This document shows positions 10,308 to 21,152 of a stretch of DNA of 64,000 nt, in pieces (the first letter of the stretch is position 1; every line of letters starts with the position of its first letter). Position numbers and translations under genes: made by a program. Origin of the DNA: Camellia lanceoleosa (lineage: Eukaryota; Streptophyta; Magnoliopsida; Ericales; Theaceae); NCBI GenBank assembly GCA_025200525.1, contig CM045768.1, positions 45,231,022 to 45,295,021 of the forward strand, read 5' to 3'. Below the pieces are notes generated by a model. The model saw nothing but the letters and a program-made list of their open reading frames with translations. It searched no databases and had not been told where the DNA came from.

Positions 10308-10925
10308 TCTTTCTTTTTTTTTATTTATTTTTATTTTTTCAAAAAAAGGGGACTATATTGATGAAATTAAGAGTTTTTCATCTACTACCTCAAGCCAGAA
10401 TGTTGGAGAGAAACCAACAAGGAAAGAAGAAACAACACAAACCAAGCAGAATAGCAGAAACTGCAACCAAGTCAACAAACAGAGGAACAGCCACCCCAAC
10501 AGATCTTCACCCCCAAGATGTACAAGTCTTATCCATAAATTCAAGTAACATAGCATAGCACCTGATCTGCTGCAGGTTAACAACTAAATCTTGGACTGAA
10601 TACATACACTTAGGATTGTGGTATTTAGTCCACAAAGCAATCCTAACTTTGATCAATTCACAAAGCTCATCAAGTTGAGGTTGAACTCCATTAAACCTAC
10701 ACTCATTCCTTGATTTCCAGATGGACCACATGAGCCATAGGGATACACTTCCACATCCACCAGAATACTTTCTTAGAAACCAGTCCACCAGCACAACAAC
10801 CCTTCAACCGAACCAGGTAAAAACCATTGTAAATCCCACAACTTTAATAGCTTAGACCACACCTTCCACACAAATGGACACCATAGCATCACATGATCAG
10901 ATGTTTCAATCTCAGAATTCAATGA
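10308..10925 (-). pseudogene. LINE A, 3' end fragment (zf-RVT region of ORF2)
   Basis: On the minus strand the segment from about 10925 to 10510 reads as the C-terminal, post-RT part of a plant L1-type ORF2. It includes a histidine followed by VMLWCPF, a KVWSKLL block and WLMWSIWKSRNECRFNG, the hallmark of the zf-RVT/downstream region. Frames shift once near 10800. A T-rich tract at 10308-10340 on the plus strand would be the element's poly(A) tail. Everything upstream of the C-terminus is missing, the usual result of incomplete target-primed reverse transcription. Confidence 0.7.
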
Positions 10926-11059
10926 TGTGGCACTCTATTAAAATATCTAGGTTAACTCTTTATCTCATTTTGCTCTCTAATCATCAACCAATCATTTTGT
11001 TGACACATCATTGAGTCTAGAAAATGAATTTATATATTATTTTTTTTGTGTTAATTAAG

Positions 11060-11083
11060 ATATATATATATATATATATATAT
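11060..11083. repeat. (TA)n microsatellite
   Basis: About twelve TA units. Confidence 0.95.
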
Positions 11084-11259
11084 TATAATTATTTTTTGTA
11101 CTGTTTTAACCTTCTACTAAGACCAAACACATCACTTTTATTACCCTCCCGAGGCCATCCTTATCTGTTAACCGATCCATTCAAACATATAAACTACTCT
11201 TCCTATAGCGATTTGATATATCATGAAAATATATATTTTGCTTGAACTTTTTACCTTTT

Positions 11260-11580
11260 ATGCGCTTTTTGATAAGAGTATTGAAGAGAAGTGCCAAAAG
11301 GCTTCACTTCAACCACAGCTACAGCCACAACATCAGCTGTATCAGCCGCAACTACAGAAGAAGTCAAGACTTCAGCATCAGTTTAAGCATCTGCAGAATG
11401 TGAACAATAAGCCACCTGATCAAAGATAGATAGATATAAGTGTAGATAAAATAGTTATAATGGATGTGGTTAGTCGTGCAGTAGTTAGTTAGTTAGTTAG
11501 AATAGATTGAAGATCACTTGCATAAATATTTGTAATGACTCTCATAAGTAATCAATCAATGAAATCAATCAAGATCTTGT
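11260..11580 (+). repeat. putative 5' LTR end (R-U5) of copia B
   Basis: The sequence directly upstream of a primer binding site ends in repeated AATCAATCA phrases and an AATGAA polyadenylation-like motif, typical of the R-U5 end of plant copia LTRs. I cannot see the LTR start, and no 3' LTR is present in the window to compare with. An imperfect CAG-rich stretch (11311-11400) lies inside. Confidence 0.35.
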
Positions 11581-11582
11581 TA

Positions 11583-11594
11583 TGATATCAGAGC
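11583..11594 (+). promoter_or_regulatory. copia B primer binding site (initiator tRNA-Met)
   Basis: TGATATCAGAGC matches the plant initiator-methionine tRNA primer site TGGTATCAGAGC with one change. It lies 32 bases upstream of the gag start codon at 11626. Confidence 0.75.
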
Positions 11595-11776
11595 TTCTTC
11601 AGCTCTAACGAGCCAAGATCCTCTAATGGCAAATTCATCTTCTTCAAATTCATCTTCTTCTCTTATACCTCCCAATCTCAATCTTCTGCTTTCAAATTTC
11701 AATTCTCTCATCACTGTAAAACTTGATTCAAACAATTTTCGGATCTGGAAAAATTAGATTCAAAATGTTCTTCGTG

Positions 11777-13061
11777 GAGGTTGAAGCCCCATCGGACGGA
11801 CTGCTCATTCACCGTAGCTTTTTGCGCCTACGCGTCGAAGTGGATGTCACTAAGCCATTGTTACAGGGGTTCATTATGTATCGGCGCGATAGTTCGGGAC
11901 CTGTTGGTGAGGGCCTCAAGGTCTACTACAAGTATGAAAAATTGTCTGAGTTCTGCTATGATTGCGGTCGTCTTGGGCACGATAAGATGGCCTGTAAATT
12001 TGTTTCAAGGGAGGAGGGGCTTCGGTCAGACTATGGACCAAATTTACGAACTGGGCCTGCGCGAAGCTTGACGCTGCTTCATAGCTTGCCGCGTTGCAAT
12101 TCGGCGGATGTGAGAATGGGTAGTGTGCCGTCGGCATCATCTTTGCACTCTCCGATTAGTTGCACGGTGGCGCGTCGGCAAGGGGCTGCAGAGCACGTGG
12201 AGAGTGGGACATCACCGCCTACCTCTCACCGGTAGCTCGCGTGTGGAGTACGATCCAGACGATCGGTGTAGTGGAATTGGGGATTCAGAGTCAGCATTAC
12301 GGTCTGCGTGTCCACGCCCTTGCCCACCCGTTTCTCCTCAGGCCCCATCTCCTGATTTGGACTCATCCATGCCTGACCCAGCATTTTTGAGTGGGCCTTC
12401 CCACCTTCGCAAGTTCCAGACTGGGCCACCTAATGAGGTGGGCACGGCCCAAACTCATAGTAATCCATCGTCCGACCAGGTTGAGTTTTCGAGCGCAGCC
12501 CCTTATTTTGTTCTTGAGCCTCGACATTATCCGGCCAAATCTTTCCCAACCCATGGTGTCTCGGGATCCTCTCTCCTTTGGTGCAAGAACTTAGCCCAAG
12601 TTCTAGTCTGTTAGGCTTGGGCCTCCGCTTCATTGACAGATTTGAGCATCTCCACCGCTTTCAACTGCCTTTCCTTAAAGCGACCTTTTGATGGAGATGA
12701 CCAGTGCGATTCAATGGTCAAGAAAAAATTGAGGGGAACTCAATTGGAGCTGGGTAGTGTGTCTGCTAAGTCCAAGGCTTTAAGTGTTGTTGCTTCACCA
12801 CCCCCAGCTCGAATTCTAGCCAAGCGCGTAAGGCGCCATCGGAAGACCTCTCTTGTGGATATTCCAGTTCAGTTGGTGGAGGCTACTGCCACTTCAATCT
12901 CAGGGGGTATTGGTCCAGTTAGGATGGTTTCGGTAGGCGATACTGGTTGTTGGCCTCGGTTTGGTATGTCTCCGACTGCGGCGGCCAGCGGAGTGGAGCC
13001 TTCTAGTAATTCTGAAAGGGTGGTGGTGGCTGGCCCCGAACAGCCACAAGCTTCATGCTGA
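11777..13061 (+). pseudogene. LINE B ORF1 (RNA-binding, CCHC type), 5'-truncated
   Basis: The first part reads SFLRLRVEVDVTKPLLQGF and then the zinc knuckle CYDCGRLGHDKMAC (about 11955-11996), the arrangement of the DUF4283/zf-CCHC_4 proteins encoded by plant L1-type LINEs. The DUF4283 N-terminus is missing. Stops at 12235 and 12614 and frame changes follow. The last piece (12633-13061) is basic and contains a LSLKRPFDGDD block and an arginine-rich stretch (KRVRRHRK). The protein would bind LINE RNA. Confidence 0.75.
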
Positions 13062-16000
13062 TCCTCAGCTGGAACTGTCAGGGGTTGGGTCGTCCCCTGA
13101 CAGTCCAGGTTTTACGAGGGTTATGTCTAACCCATCGGCCTTCGGTAATCTTTTTGATGGAGACAAAAAATAAGAGAGCTAAGTTGGATTGTATAAGACG
13201 CAACCTCAATTTTCCGCATAGTTGTTACGTGGATCCAGTAGGTACTTCTGGTGGTCTCGCCCTGTGGTGGGTGGATGGTGTAACTTTGGATGTCCGATCT
13301 AAATCCCAAAATATCCTCAGGTGCATTATTTCACCCTCCGCAGGTAGGCGTCATGCCACTTTTATTTACGCCTTCGTGGTGGCGGAACGGAGGGCTTTTG
13401 GCAAGATTTTAAGGGTGTGGCCAGAAATGCACTATCCCTGGCTTTGTGTGGGCGATTTTAATCAAGTGAGTTCCATTTTAGAGAAGCAAGGAGGGCGGGA
13501 ATGTAATGCTTCTCAGCTCCGGGATTTCCAAGAACTGATTTCAGATTGTAACCTGGTTGATTTGGGCTTTAAGGGGCATGGTTTTACTTGGTCTAATCAG
13601 CAGGGGGGTGAGGACAATGTGCGCGAACGGCTGGATAGAGCTTTGGCCTCGGTTGACTGGCAAGAGCTTTTCCCGAATGCCCAAGTGCTTCATGAAATTT
13701 GTTTTGGTTCGGACCATTGCCCTTTGGTTATCAATTGTTGTCTCCCGCTGGCTCGGGTACCTCGACAATTTAAATTTGAGTCGTTGTGGGCCACTAGCCC
13801 GGGTTGTGCGGCAACTATTCAGTCAGAATGGGACAAGGATCAAGGGGGGTCTCTCATGTACCAACTTGTTCAAAAACTAAAACGTAGTCAAAAGCGTTTA
13901 TGGGATTGGAGCTCACAGGAATTCGGTAATGGTAAGCGGCATATTGCAGCACTGCGGGGACAAATCGCCCAATTACAGAGTCAACCTTACTCTGTGGATA
14001 ATGAAGACCAATTTAAGCAGTTGGCTCATGATCTCAAACTAGCTTTGCAGAGGGAGGAAATGTACTTACACCAGCGATCTCGGATTCGGTGGCTCAACTT
14101 TGGAGATCGAAACTCTGCGTTTTTCCACGCTACTGTTAAGCAAAGACGCCAACGGAACCAAATTTTGAAACTGAAATGTGAAGATGGTACTACTCTCACT
14201 TCAGAGGCCGACATTAACTCCCATTTGTTCAATTATTTTTCGACTCTTTTTTCTGGCAGTGGGCATGGGGACATGAACATAGCTCTAGATGTGGTCTCTT
14301 CTGTTATTTCTTCCGAAATGAATGCGCGGCTGATTAAAGAAGTAACGGATGAAGAGGTTAAAGCAGCGGCCTTCCAACTCGGGTCTCTGAAAGCTCCTGG
14401 ACCGGATGGCTACCCCGGATTTTTCTACCACCAATATTGGGATATAGTGGGACCCTCGCTTTGTGCAGCAGTCAAAAATTTTTTTCGAAGGGGGTTTTTG
14501 CTGAAAGAGATGAATCATACCAATTTGGTTCTCATCCCCAAAGTTCCCACGAAACCTTAGCCCAATTCAGCCAATCGGTCTTTGCAATTTTAATATCAAG
14601 GTGATCACCAAAATCCTCGCAAACCGCTTGAAGGGTGCTAATGCGATGGTTTCGCCGTCGATCGGCGTTTGTGGCGAGGAGAATGATTCAGGACAATATT
14701 ATCGTAGCCCATGAGGCCTTCCATGCCTTGAAAATTCGTAAAGGGAAGGTGGAGGACATGGCAATTAAAGTCGATTTCCATAAAGCTTATGACCGGGTTG
14801 ATTGGAGTTTTCTTCGGGCCTTGCTTTGTAAAATGGGTTTTCATCCTAACTGGATCCATTGGGTGATGCAATGTGTTACCACAGTTTCCTTTTCGGTGAT
14901 AGTTAATGGGGCCAAGCGGACCAGTTTTCAACCGTCATGGGCTTCGCCAGAGACCTCTCTCCCATATTTGTTTATTCTCGTTATGGACGTTCTTTCTAAA
15001 TTGATTGATCGTAGTATTTCTTGGGCGTTTGGCGGATTAACGAATTAAACGGGGCTGTCCTAAGTTGTCCCACTTATTCTTTGCCGATGATGCGGTGCTT
15101 TCCATCAAGGCCACTCGAACGGAATGCTTAGAAATCTGCCATTTGTTACATGTATATGGCCAAGCTACGGGGCAGTCAGTTAATTTTGATAAGTCGTGTG
15201 TGCAATTCTCCGGAAATGTCTCTTGCTTGCGTAGGAGGGAGGTGTGTGGTTTCCTTGGTATCCCGATGCAAGCCAATGCTAGATACTTGGGCCTCCCGTC
15301 GTGTTGGGGTCGCTCAAAGTGAAGCCTACAACTTTTGTGTGAGAAGATCTTTGTCCAAATTGCAAAATTTGGAAGGCCAAACTTCTCTCCCAAGCTGGAA
15401 AGGAAGTCCTCATTAAATCAGTTGCCCAAGCATTACCCACCTATGCCATGGCATGCTTCCTGTTTCCAAATAAAGTGTGTGATAAGATGAGTTCCTATAT
15501 TCGAAATTTTTGGTGGAAAGGTGATCCGGAGGGGCGCGGTATTCATTGGGCTAATTGGAATAAGCTCTGTTTACCAAAGCGTAATGGCGGCTTGGGTTTT
15601 CGGGATTTTCGGGCTTTTAATCGTGCTTTACTTGCTCGTCAAGGATGGCGATTAATTCAACACCCGAACTCCTTGTGTGCAAAAGTTCTTAAAGGCATCT
15701 ACTATCCCAACTCCGATTTTTGCCATGCTACGCGTGGGGTGCGGCCTTCGTGGGCTTGGCTTAGCTTGCTTCAGGGGCGGAATATTCTCAACGGTGGATT
15801 GCAGTGGCAAATTTTGAGTGGTAAATCTGTCAATTTCTGGGACGACTAGTAGATTCCCTATTCTCCGGGCTTTCGCGTTCAATCTGCTAGACCCCAAGGG
15901 GTTGTGGTCCAAAAGGTACATGAGGTTATGGATTCTTCCCACAAAGAGTGGAACGAAAGGCAGCTTCGAAGCCTAGTTTCGGGGGCTGATTATGATGCTA

Positions 16001-17141
16001 TTCTCTCTATTCCTGTCTCTGTTACAGATCTAGAGGATACCCTCATTTGGCATTATGATTCCAAGGGTTGTTACACGGTTAAGTCGGGGTACAGTGAGGC
16101 AGTGAACCAAGCGCACTTGGGCTCCAATATTCCTTCTTCTTCCATCGTTTGGTCTGAAAAAGTGTGGTTGCTCGTTTGGAACCTGAAGCTCCCACCGAAG
16201 CTCAAGCATTTCCTCTGGAAAATTTATCATAATGCTTTGGCTACTTGTCAGAACCTCTCCACTCGCCGGTGTGCCGGTTCGGCCAGTTGCCCTGTGTGCT
16301 TTGCAGCGGCTGAATCTATTGAGCATATGTTGTTTGATTGTGAATGGTCCAGACGGGTTTGGTTTGGGTGTGACTTTGGCTTTCGATGTGACCATCGGGA
16401 CAGTTTTTCGGCTCGTGAATGGTTTGGTAACTGTTTTGCATCTTTGGGTTCCTCTGCATGGGGAAAGTCGGTGTTATGCTCTATGGTGTGGGTTGCCTGG
16501 ACAATTTGGAAAGGAAGAAATGATCATTTGTTTAATCACTACCAGGTTGACCCAACCGGTGTAATTGCGAAGGCTAAACGGGATGAAGCAGAATTTCTGG
16601 CCTCATGTCCAGCGACCCTTACTTCGCAGCAAGGAGCAGCGGGGTCGACCAGTGGAGGCTCTTCCTGGTCTCCTCCCCCATGCGGCTCTTGGAAATTAAA
16701 CTGTGATGCTGCCGTGGATCTGAAGCAAAGCGGAAACCTTCTTTCATCCTCGCCAGCGATCATAATGGCCAGCTGGTGGATGGTATGGCGCGGCAGACTT
16801 GTTTGCGGTCGGTTGCCCAGTGCGAATTACTAGCTATTCGGCACGCTTGTCTCATGGCTGATGCTCTTAATCTCAATACTGTGGAAATCGAGAGTGATTG
16901 TAAATCTGTTATTCAGTTGTGTGTATCCGAAGGGGTTCCTCCATGGGAGCTTCTTGCGTTAATTTGTGATGTTCGATCTTTGGCCTCACGCAGGTCACTT
17001 GTTTTTAGATGGTGCCCGCGACAGGCTAACAGGGCAGCCCATTGGGTGGCTGCGGCTTGTTTTAGAAACTCCTTACCCCTGAATTGGGTTACCCAACCAC
17101 CTCTGGGCCTTGTGAGGTGCTTATTTCCCGATTCTTCTTAA
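13055..17141 (+). pseudogene. LINE B ORF2 (endonuclease, reverse transcriptase, RNase H)
   Basis: The start codon at 13055 overlaps the ORF1 stop in the heptamer ATGCTGA. An uninterrupted 501-residue segment (13055-14560) has an AP-type endonuclease with N7 (WNCQG), E36 (METKN), D134/N136 (GDFN), D194 (ERLDRAL) and S219-D220-H221, all conserved. It then runs into the RT fingers (LKAPGPDGYP). After a frameshift near 14555 come KVDFHKAYDRVDW and, after another near 14945, the palm FADDAVL at about 15075 with both catalytic aspartates. The zf-RVT domain lies near 16150-16350, and an RNase H of the RVT_3 type (CELLAIRHA, ESDCKSVI) ends at 17141. At least five frame breaks disable it. Confidence 0.85.
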
Positions 17142-17187
17142 TGTGATGCTGAAGTTTGCGATCAAAAAAAAAAAAATGTTCTTCGTG

Positions 17188-17306
17188 CAATAGAGCTTCT
17201 TGGATTTGTCACTGGTTCAATTTCATCTCCAAATCCAGAAATAATTGATTCATCAGGAAAATCTATTGCCAATCCAGAATTTGCAACATGAAAATTTATT
17301 CACTTT
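17188..17306 (+). pseudogene. gag: copia B gag, second piece
   Basis: Direct continuation of the copia frame after the LINE: the codons next to the target duplication read on as ..NVLRAIELLGFVTGSI.., ending in NPEFAT followed by a TGA where the copia family has a tryptophan. It ends at the left edge of a MITE. Confidence 0.75.
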
Positions 17307-17727
17307 GTTTGGTTTCAGTTTTTAAAATTCACTTTTTAGAAAATTCTACTATTTCGTTTTTCATTTTTTTTTCCACTGAATTTTTTTTAATATTTTAAGT
17401 AATTTTTTTTAAATTTTTAAATACACCTAACATAAATATACTTAAAAAGTATAACATTTGTGAAAAAATCTTTTAAAAAATTATTAAATATCAAAAACAC
17501 AAATATATATATATATATATATAAATTCAGTACATTTTTTATATTTTTGTGTATTTATTAATTTTTTAAAACATTTTGTTACAAATATTTTACTATTTAG
17601 ATACATTTAAGTAAAGTGTATCTAAAAAAATAAAAAAATTGCTTTCAATTTGAAAAATATTCACTAAAAAAAAAAAAAAAAAAAATTCAATTTTTGAAAA
17701 ACTAAATTTAAAAAATTAAAACCAAAC
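17307..17727. mobile_element. 421-bp MITE inside copia B gag
   Basis: The left terminus GTTTGGTTTCAGTTTTTAAA is matched in reverse complement by the right terminus ending AAAACCAAAC at 17727, with imperfect pairing over about 35 bp. The interior is AT-rich with poly-T and (TA)n tracts and no ORF. The gag sense continues on both sides. I could not define a target duplication with confidence. Confidence 0.65.
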
Positions 17728-17848
17728 ATACTAATTGATGTTCATCTTCTCAATTTCATCACAGCAACACTTTCTCCTCTTGTGTTTTCTTCGGTCCTCT
17801 ATCTTCAAACTTGTTCTCAGATCTGGAATGCTCTGGAAAAGAGGTATA

Positions 17849-17880
17849 CTCCTCTCTCTCTCTCTCTGTCTCTCTCTCTC
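17849..17880. repeat. CT microsatellite within copia B gag
   Basis: Two runs of CT separated by a GT. They replace or expand a serine/leucine-coding stretch after IWNALEKRY. Confidence 0.9.
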
Positions 17881-17965
17881 ATATTCATCATCCAAGAATA
17901 AGTCGCAAACAATTTCAAAGAGAGGTCTATCCATAAAGGAATATCTAACTCGGATCACGAAATTT

Positions 17966-18790
17966 CAACTCAGGCCGTGAATTATGGCGTTGGCGTAGTT
18001 GTGGTTGCGGGTATAAAGGTCAGAGTGTAATTCGATGTAATGGAACCATGAATTTTTTTATTTTTTGCACAATTTGAAAAAAACTTACTGATACGTATAT
18101 TTTTTTTCCATGATCATATTTATTGGGTTAAAAACAAATATTGATCAATTTTTGTAAATTTTTAAGCATGATCCAATACTTGCATATTTTTAAATCACTA
18201 TAAACTGAATTTTTTATATTTTATTTTAATAATTAATGACTTTATATTATACAAAAAATAATCATTAACTATTATATATAAGATAAATAATGACAAAAAT
18301 AAGAAAATAAATAAAAACATAAATATATATATACATATTTTAACCAAGCCAAATAGATAATGACCACACTTATTATTATTATTTTCAAATAATATATAGA
18401 TAAACACACAAACAAAATGGTTTAGTGATAGCAGCTGAATAGAATAGCATAGGTCTTACAGCTTCAACAATTCTTCATCTTCCCTCTTCTCTCTCTCTCT
18501 ATCTCTTGCTCCTCCATTTTCTCTATTTATCTTCTCTATTCTCTTTATCCCTCTTCCCCCATTTTTAGCTTCTTTTTTTTTTGTATTTTTTTTCGAAAGA
18601 AACAGTTTGAAACCGTTATGTAATGGTGCGTAACAGACCGTTACGACTGTTACGGCACTATTACGACCGTTACGGCCGACACACCTGTAAATCTCAATCA
18701 CACTGCAAAAGCGGCCGTAACGGATGGCGGTAACTGCCAAAACCATTACGTAACGGCATTACGTAACAGTTGCGGCTGCTTTTTAAAACC
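17966..18790. mobile_element. unclassified insertion with GTTACGG-rich end
   Basis: Copia gag sense breaks off after TRITKFQL at about 17965 and resumes at about 18793 with VSSSVDDVDL. The intervening DNA is noncoding and AT-rich, with a pyrimidine tract at 18476-18560. Its right end (18610-18790) is dense in GTTACG/CGTAAC motifs, so it can fold on itself, and it finishes GCTTTTTAAAACCTTGG. No clear partner for that end is visible on the left, so the class and exact borders are open. Confidence 0.4.
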
Positions 18791-19383
18791 TTGGTCTTAT
18801 CTCATCTTCTGTAGATGATGTAGATCTGGTGCTTCTGACTTCAAATGGTCTACTAGATGAGTATGATGCCTTTAAAATAGCAATTTGTACTAGAGTTGAG
18901 CCTACTGCTATGGATGAATTGAGTTCTTTGTTGTGTTCTGAGGCCATCCACATCGAAAACAAGACTAAGACTGCTCTTAGCATTGATATTAAAGTTGCTT
19001 ACTCTGTAACAAAGAGCAATGAGTCTAGTTCTTTTCGAGGATCTTCCTCAAATTACAGAGGAAGGCATCTGTTTTGTGGTGGTACAGGAGGAAGATTTAG
19101 ATGAGGTCGATATAATAGATGTTCAAGAGGAAGATTTGGACAAGGAAGCCAATGGCATTATTCTAGTTAAGGAAGGCAAGGGCATTATTCTTCCTCTCGT
19201 TGCCAAATCTGTGGCAGTTACAATCATACATCATTTGATTGTTGGTTTAGAATGGATCCTACTTATTAACCATCTCAATCTTCTTCTTCTTCATCTCAGA
19301 TTGCTTCTTCTTCTAATGTGCCACCATCAAGGGCTAATTCTACTGTGATATCTCAATCTTCATCTCCTTCCAATCCTTCTACA

Positions 19384-19730
19384 CCTTGGTATGTTGACTA
19401 TACAACCACAAATCACATCACCAATGATTTAGGTAACTTTAATCTCTATCAACCTTATCAAGGGCATGGCCAAGTGACTAATGGCAATGGTCAGACTTTG
19501 CCTATCCACCATATTGGTAAGGGTATTTTACCAACTCTTCAATATTCCTTTCATCTTCAGAATATGCTTCATGTTTCTCATATATCTTCTAATCTTTTAT
19601 CTGTGCATAAATTGACTAAAGATAACAAGCTCAGTTGTTTTTATGCTAACTCATTTCTTATTCGGGACAATCACACAAAACAGGTGCTCCATAAAGGCCC
19701 TAACATTCATAGTCTCTATCAATTTGCATA
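19384..19730 (+). pseudogene. pol: copia B protease
   Basis: The expected block after gag is present: WYVD..TTNHIT, then GNFNLYQPYQGHGQV, NGQTLPI..IGKG and LHVSHISSNLLSVHKLTKDN. The catalytic motif, normally D-S/T-G-A, reads DYTT, so the active site is destroyed although the scaffold is easily recognised. The segment ends at a stop at 19729-19731. Confidence 0.8.
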
Positions 19731-19779
19731 ATCTTCTCCTTATTCTTCACAGGCTCATCTCACTACCTCTCAATTATCA

Positions 19780-20640
19780 GTGTCTTTGCATACTTGGCAT
19801 CAAAGGCTGGGCCATCCATCACCTTTGACATTCAAGCATATAGCTAAACATTTACTTGTTTCTTTTAAGAATAAGTGTACTAAATTTTCTTGTACACCTT
19901 GCAATGTTTCTAAAATCCATAAGCTTCCTCTAGTTCGACTGTTGCTCAACATTTTTCTCTTGTACACAGTGATGTCTGAGGCCCTTTTCATGCCTCTAAA
20001 TGTGGATATAAATACTATCTTTTGTTTGTTGATGACTTCACGTAGTTTATATGGATTTATCCTTTGCATGTCAAGAGTGAGGTTTATCCTACTTTTGTTT
20101 TTACAAAGCTTATGCTGAAACACAAATAGGTCTTTCTCTTAAAGTGTTTAGATTAGATAACGGTATTGAATTTGTTAATCATAAAATGACTGGTTGTTTG
20201 ATCTCCAATGGCATTGTTCACCGGCTTAGTTGCCTCTATACTCTTGAGCAAAATGGTATTGTTGAGAGAAAACATCAACATATTACAAAGAGTACTATTG
20301 CTTTACTTTCTCAGCCCTCTGTGCCCCTTGATTATTGGTTTGAGGCCATGGCCACAACAGTGTTTCTCATCAACAGAATGCCTAGTCTTTCTCTTGTTCA
20401 TAAATCCCTTTTTCAGCTTCTTTTCAAAACCCCTATTGATTACACTTTTCTTAAGGTCTTTGGTTGTCAATGTTTTCCTTGGTTAAGGCCCTATACCTCT
20501 CATAAACTTCAACCTCGATCATCTCCATGTGTTTTCCTTGGCTATCATCCATCTACTAAGGATTATAAATGCTTAGATCCTATTTTTGGAAAAATTTTCA
20601 TTTCTAGGCATGTCTTGTTTAATGAATCTTGTTTTCCTTT
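19780..20640 (+). pseudogene. pol: copia B GAG-pre-integrase and integrase
   Basis: The zinc-binding part shows LHTWHQRLGHPS and C-x2-C (CTPCNVSK). The core shows the first aspartate in LVHSDV (near 19965), a stop directly after it, frame changes, then the second aspartate in FRLDNGIEF and the glutamate in EQNGIVERKHQH, again with 35 residues between them. The C-terminal VFGCQCFPWLRPY and CVFLGYHPSTKDYKCLDP blocks follow. It is more degraded than the integrase of copia A, yet the triad is retained. Confidence 0.85.
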
Positions 20641-20897
20641 TGCTTTACAACCTCATGCTTCACCTCCTTCTTTTGGTACACCCTTGTTTCCTTTATGTCC
20701 TCTACACCTGTCTCTATTTCTGCTCCATCATTTTCTCCAAGATTCCTTCCTCTATACCTACTCCATCTCTAGTTGTCCCTTCTTCATCCTTACCTGCTTT
20801 ATCCATTCCATCCCCATCTCTTCCACATTTATTTACTTCTGTGCCTCTTTCTTCTTCCCTTATCCTCATTAATTCTATTTCTATTCATCTTCCTTTG

Positions 20898-21077
20898 CCT
20901 ACTCCTAGGTCTATACTTGCTCCTTCTAAGGCTTCTGCTATGCCTCCTCCTAGGTCTACACCTGCTCATTCTCAGCCTTCTACCATGCCTCCTCCTGAGT
21001 CTATGCTTGCTCCTTCTCAGCCTTCTGCTATGCTTCCTTATGGGTCTACACCTGCTTCTTCTCAATCTTCTGCTAAT
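20898..21077 (+). repeat. four 45-bp tandem repeats in the copia B integrase-RT linker
   Basis: Each unit encodes 15 residues of the type PPPRSTPAHSQPSTM. The copies differ by point changes only, so the reading frame is kept throughout. The linker between integrase and RT is normally variable and proline/serine-rich in copia, and here it has grown by duplication. Confidence 0.85.
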
Positions 21078-21152
21078 ATCCAGCCCACACGTACTAGATC
21101 TAAAACCTCAGCTTTACTTACTACTACTGAACCAACATCTGCTACGTAGGCT

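Larger units (their letters stand above)
11777..17172 (+). mobile_element. LINE B (plant L1-type non-LTR retrotransposon), 5.4 kb
   Basis: The element is bounded by a perfect 15-bp target duplication AAAATGTTCTTCGTG at 11762-11776 and 17173-17187, and ends in a poly(A) tract at 17164-17176. It carries an ORF1 remnant with a CCHC knuckle and an ORF2 with endonuclease, reverse transcriptase, zf-RVT and RNase H. The 5' end starts inside ORF1, so the copy is slightly 5'-truncated. It is more GC-rich than the copia element it entered. Several frameshifts make it inactive. Confidence 0.9.
11626..19270 (+). pseudogene. gag: copia B gag in four pieces
   Basis: The start codon at 11626 opens a serine-rich N-terminus followed by the LDSNNFRIWK block of copia Gag (11626-11776). 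Sense continues at 17188-17306 (VLRAIELLGFVTG), at 17728-17965 (a LTATLSP-like block, IWNALEKRY, then QTISKRGLSIKEYL), and from about 18793 (VDDVDLVLLTSNGLLDEYD, up to the zinc knuckle CQICGSYNHTSFDC at 19204-19245, spacing C-x2-C-x4-H-x4-C). A CT microsatellite has expanded inside the third piece (17849-17880). Stops and frameshifts are frequent. This Gag would form the nucleocapsid. Confidence 0.8.

Noticed and set aside
10201..10558. Plus-strand open frames over the LINE A fragment
   Set aside because: They are antisense shadows of the zf-RVT region on the minus strand.
12123..12614. Independent gene between LINE B ORF1 and its C-terminal piece
   Set aside because: GC-rich frames open on both strands here; the position inside ORF1 and lack of domains make it a frame-shifted part of ORF1.
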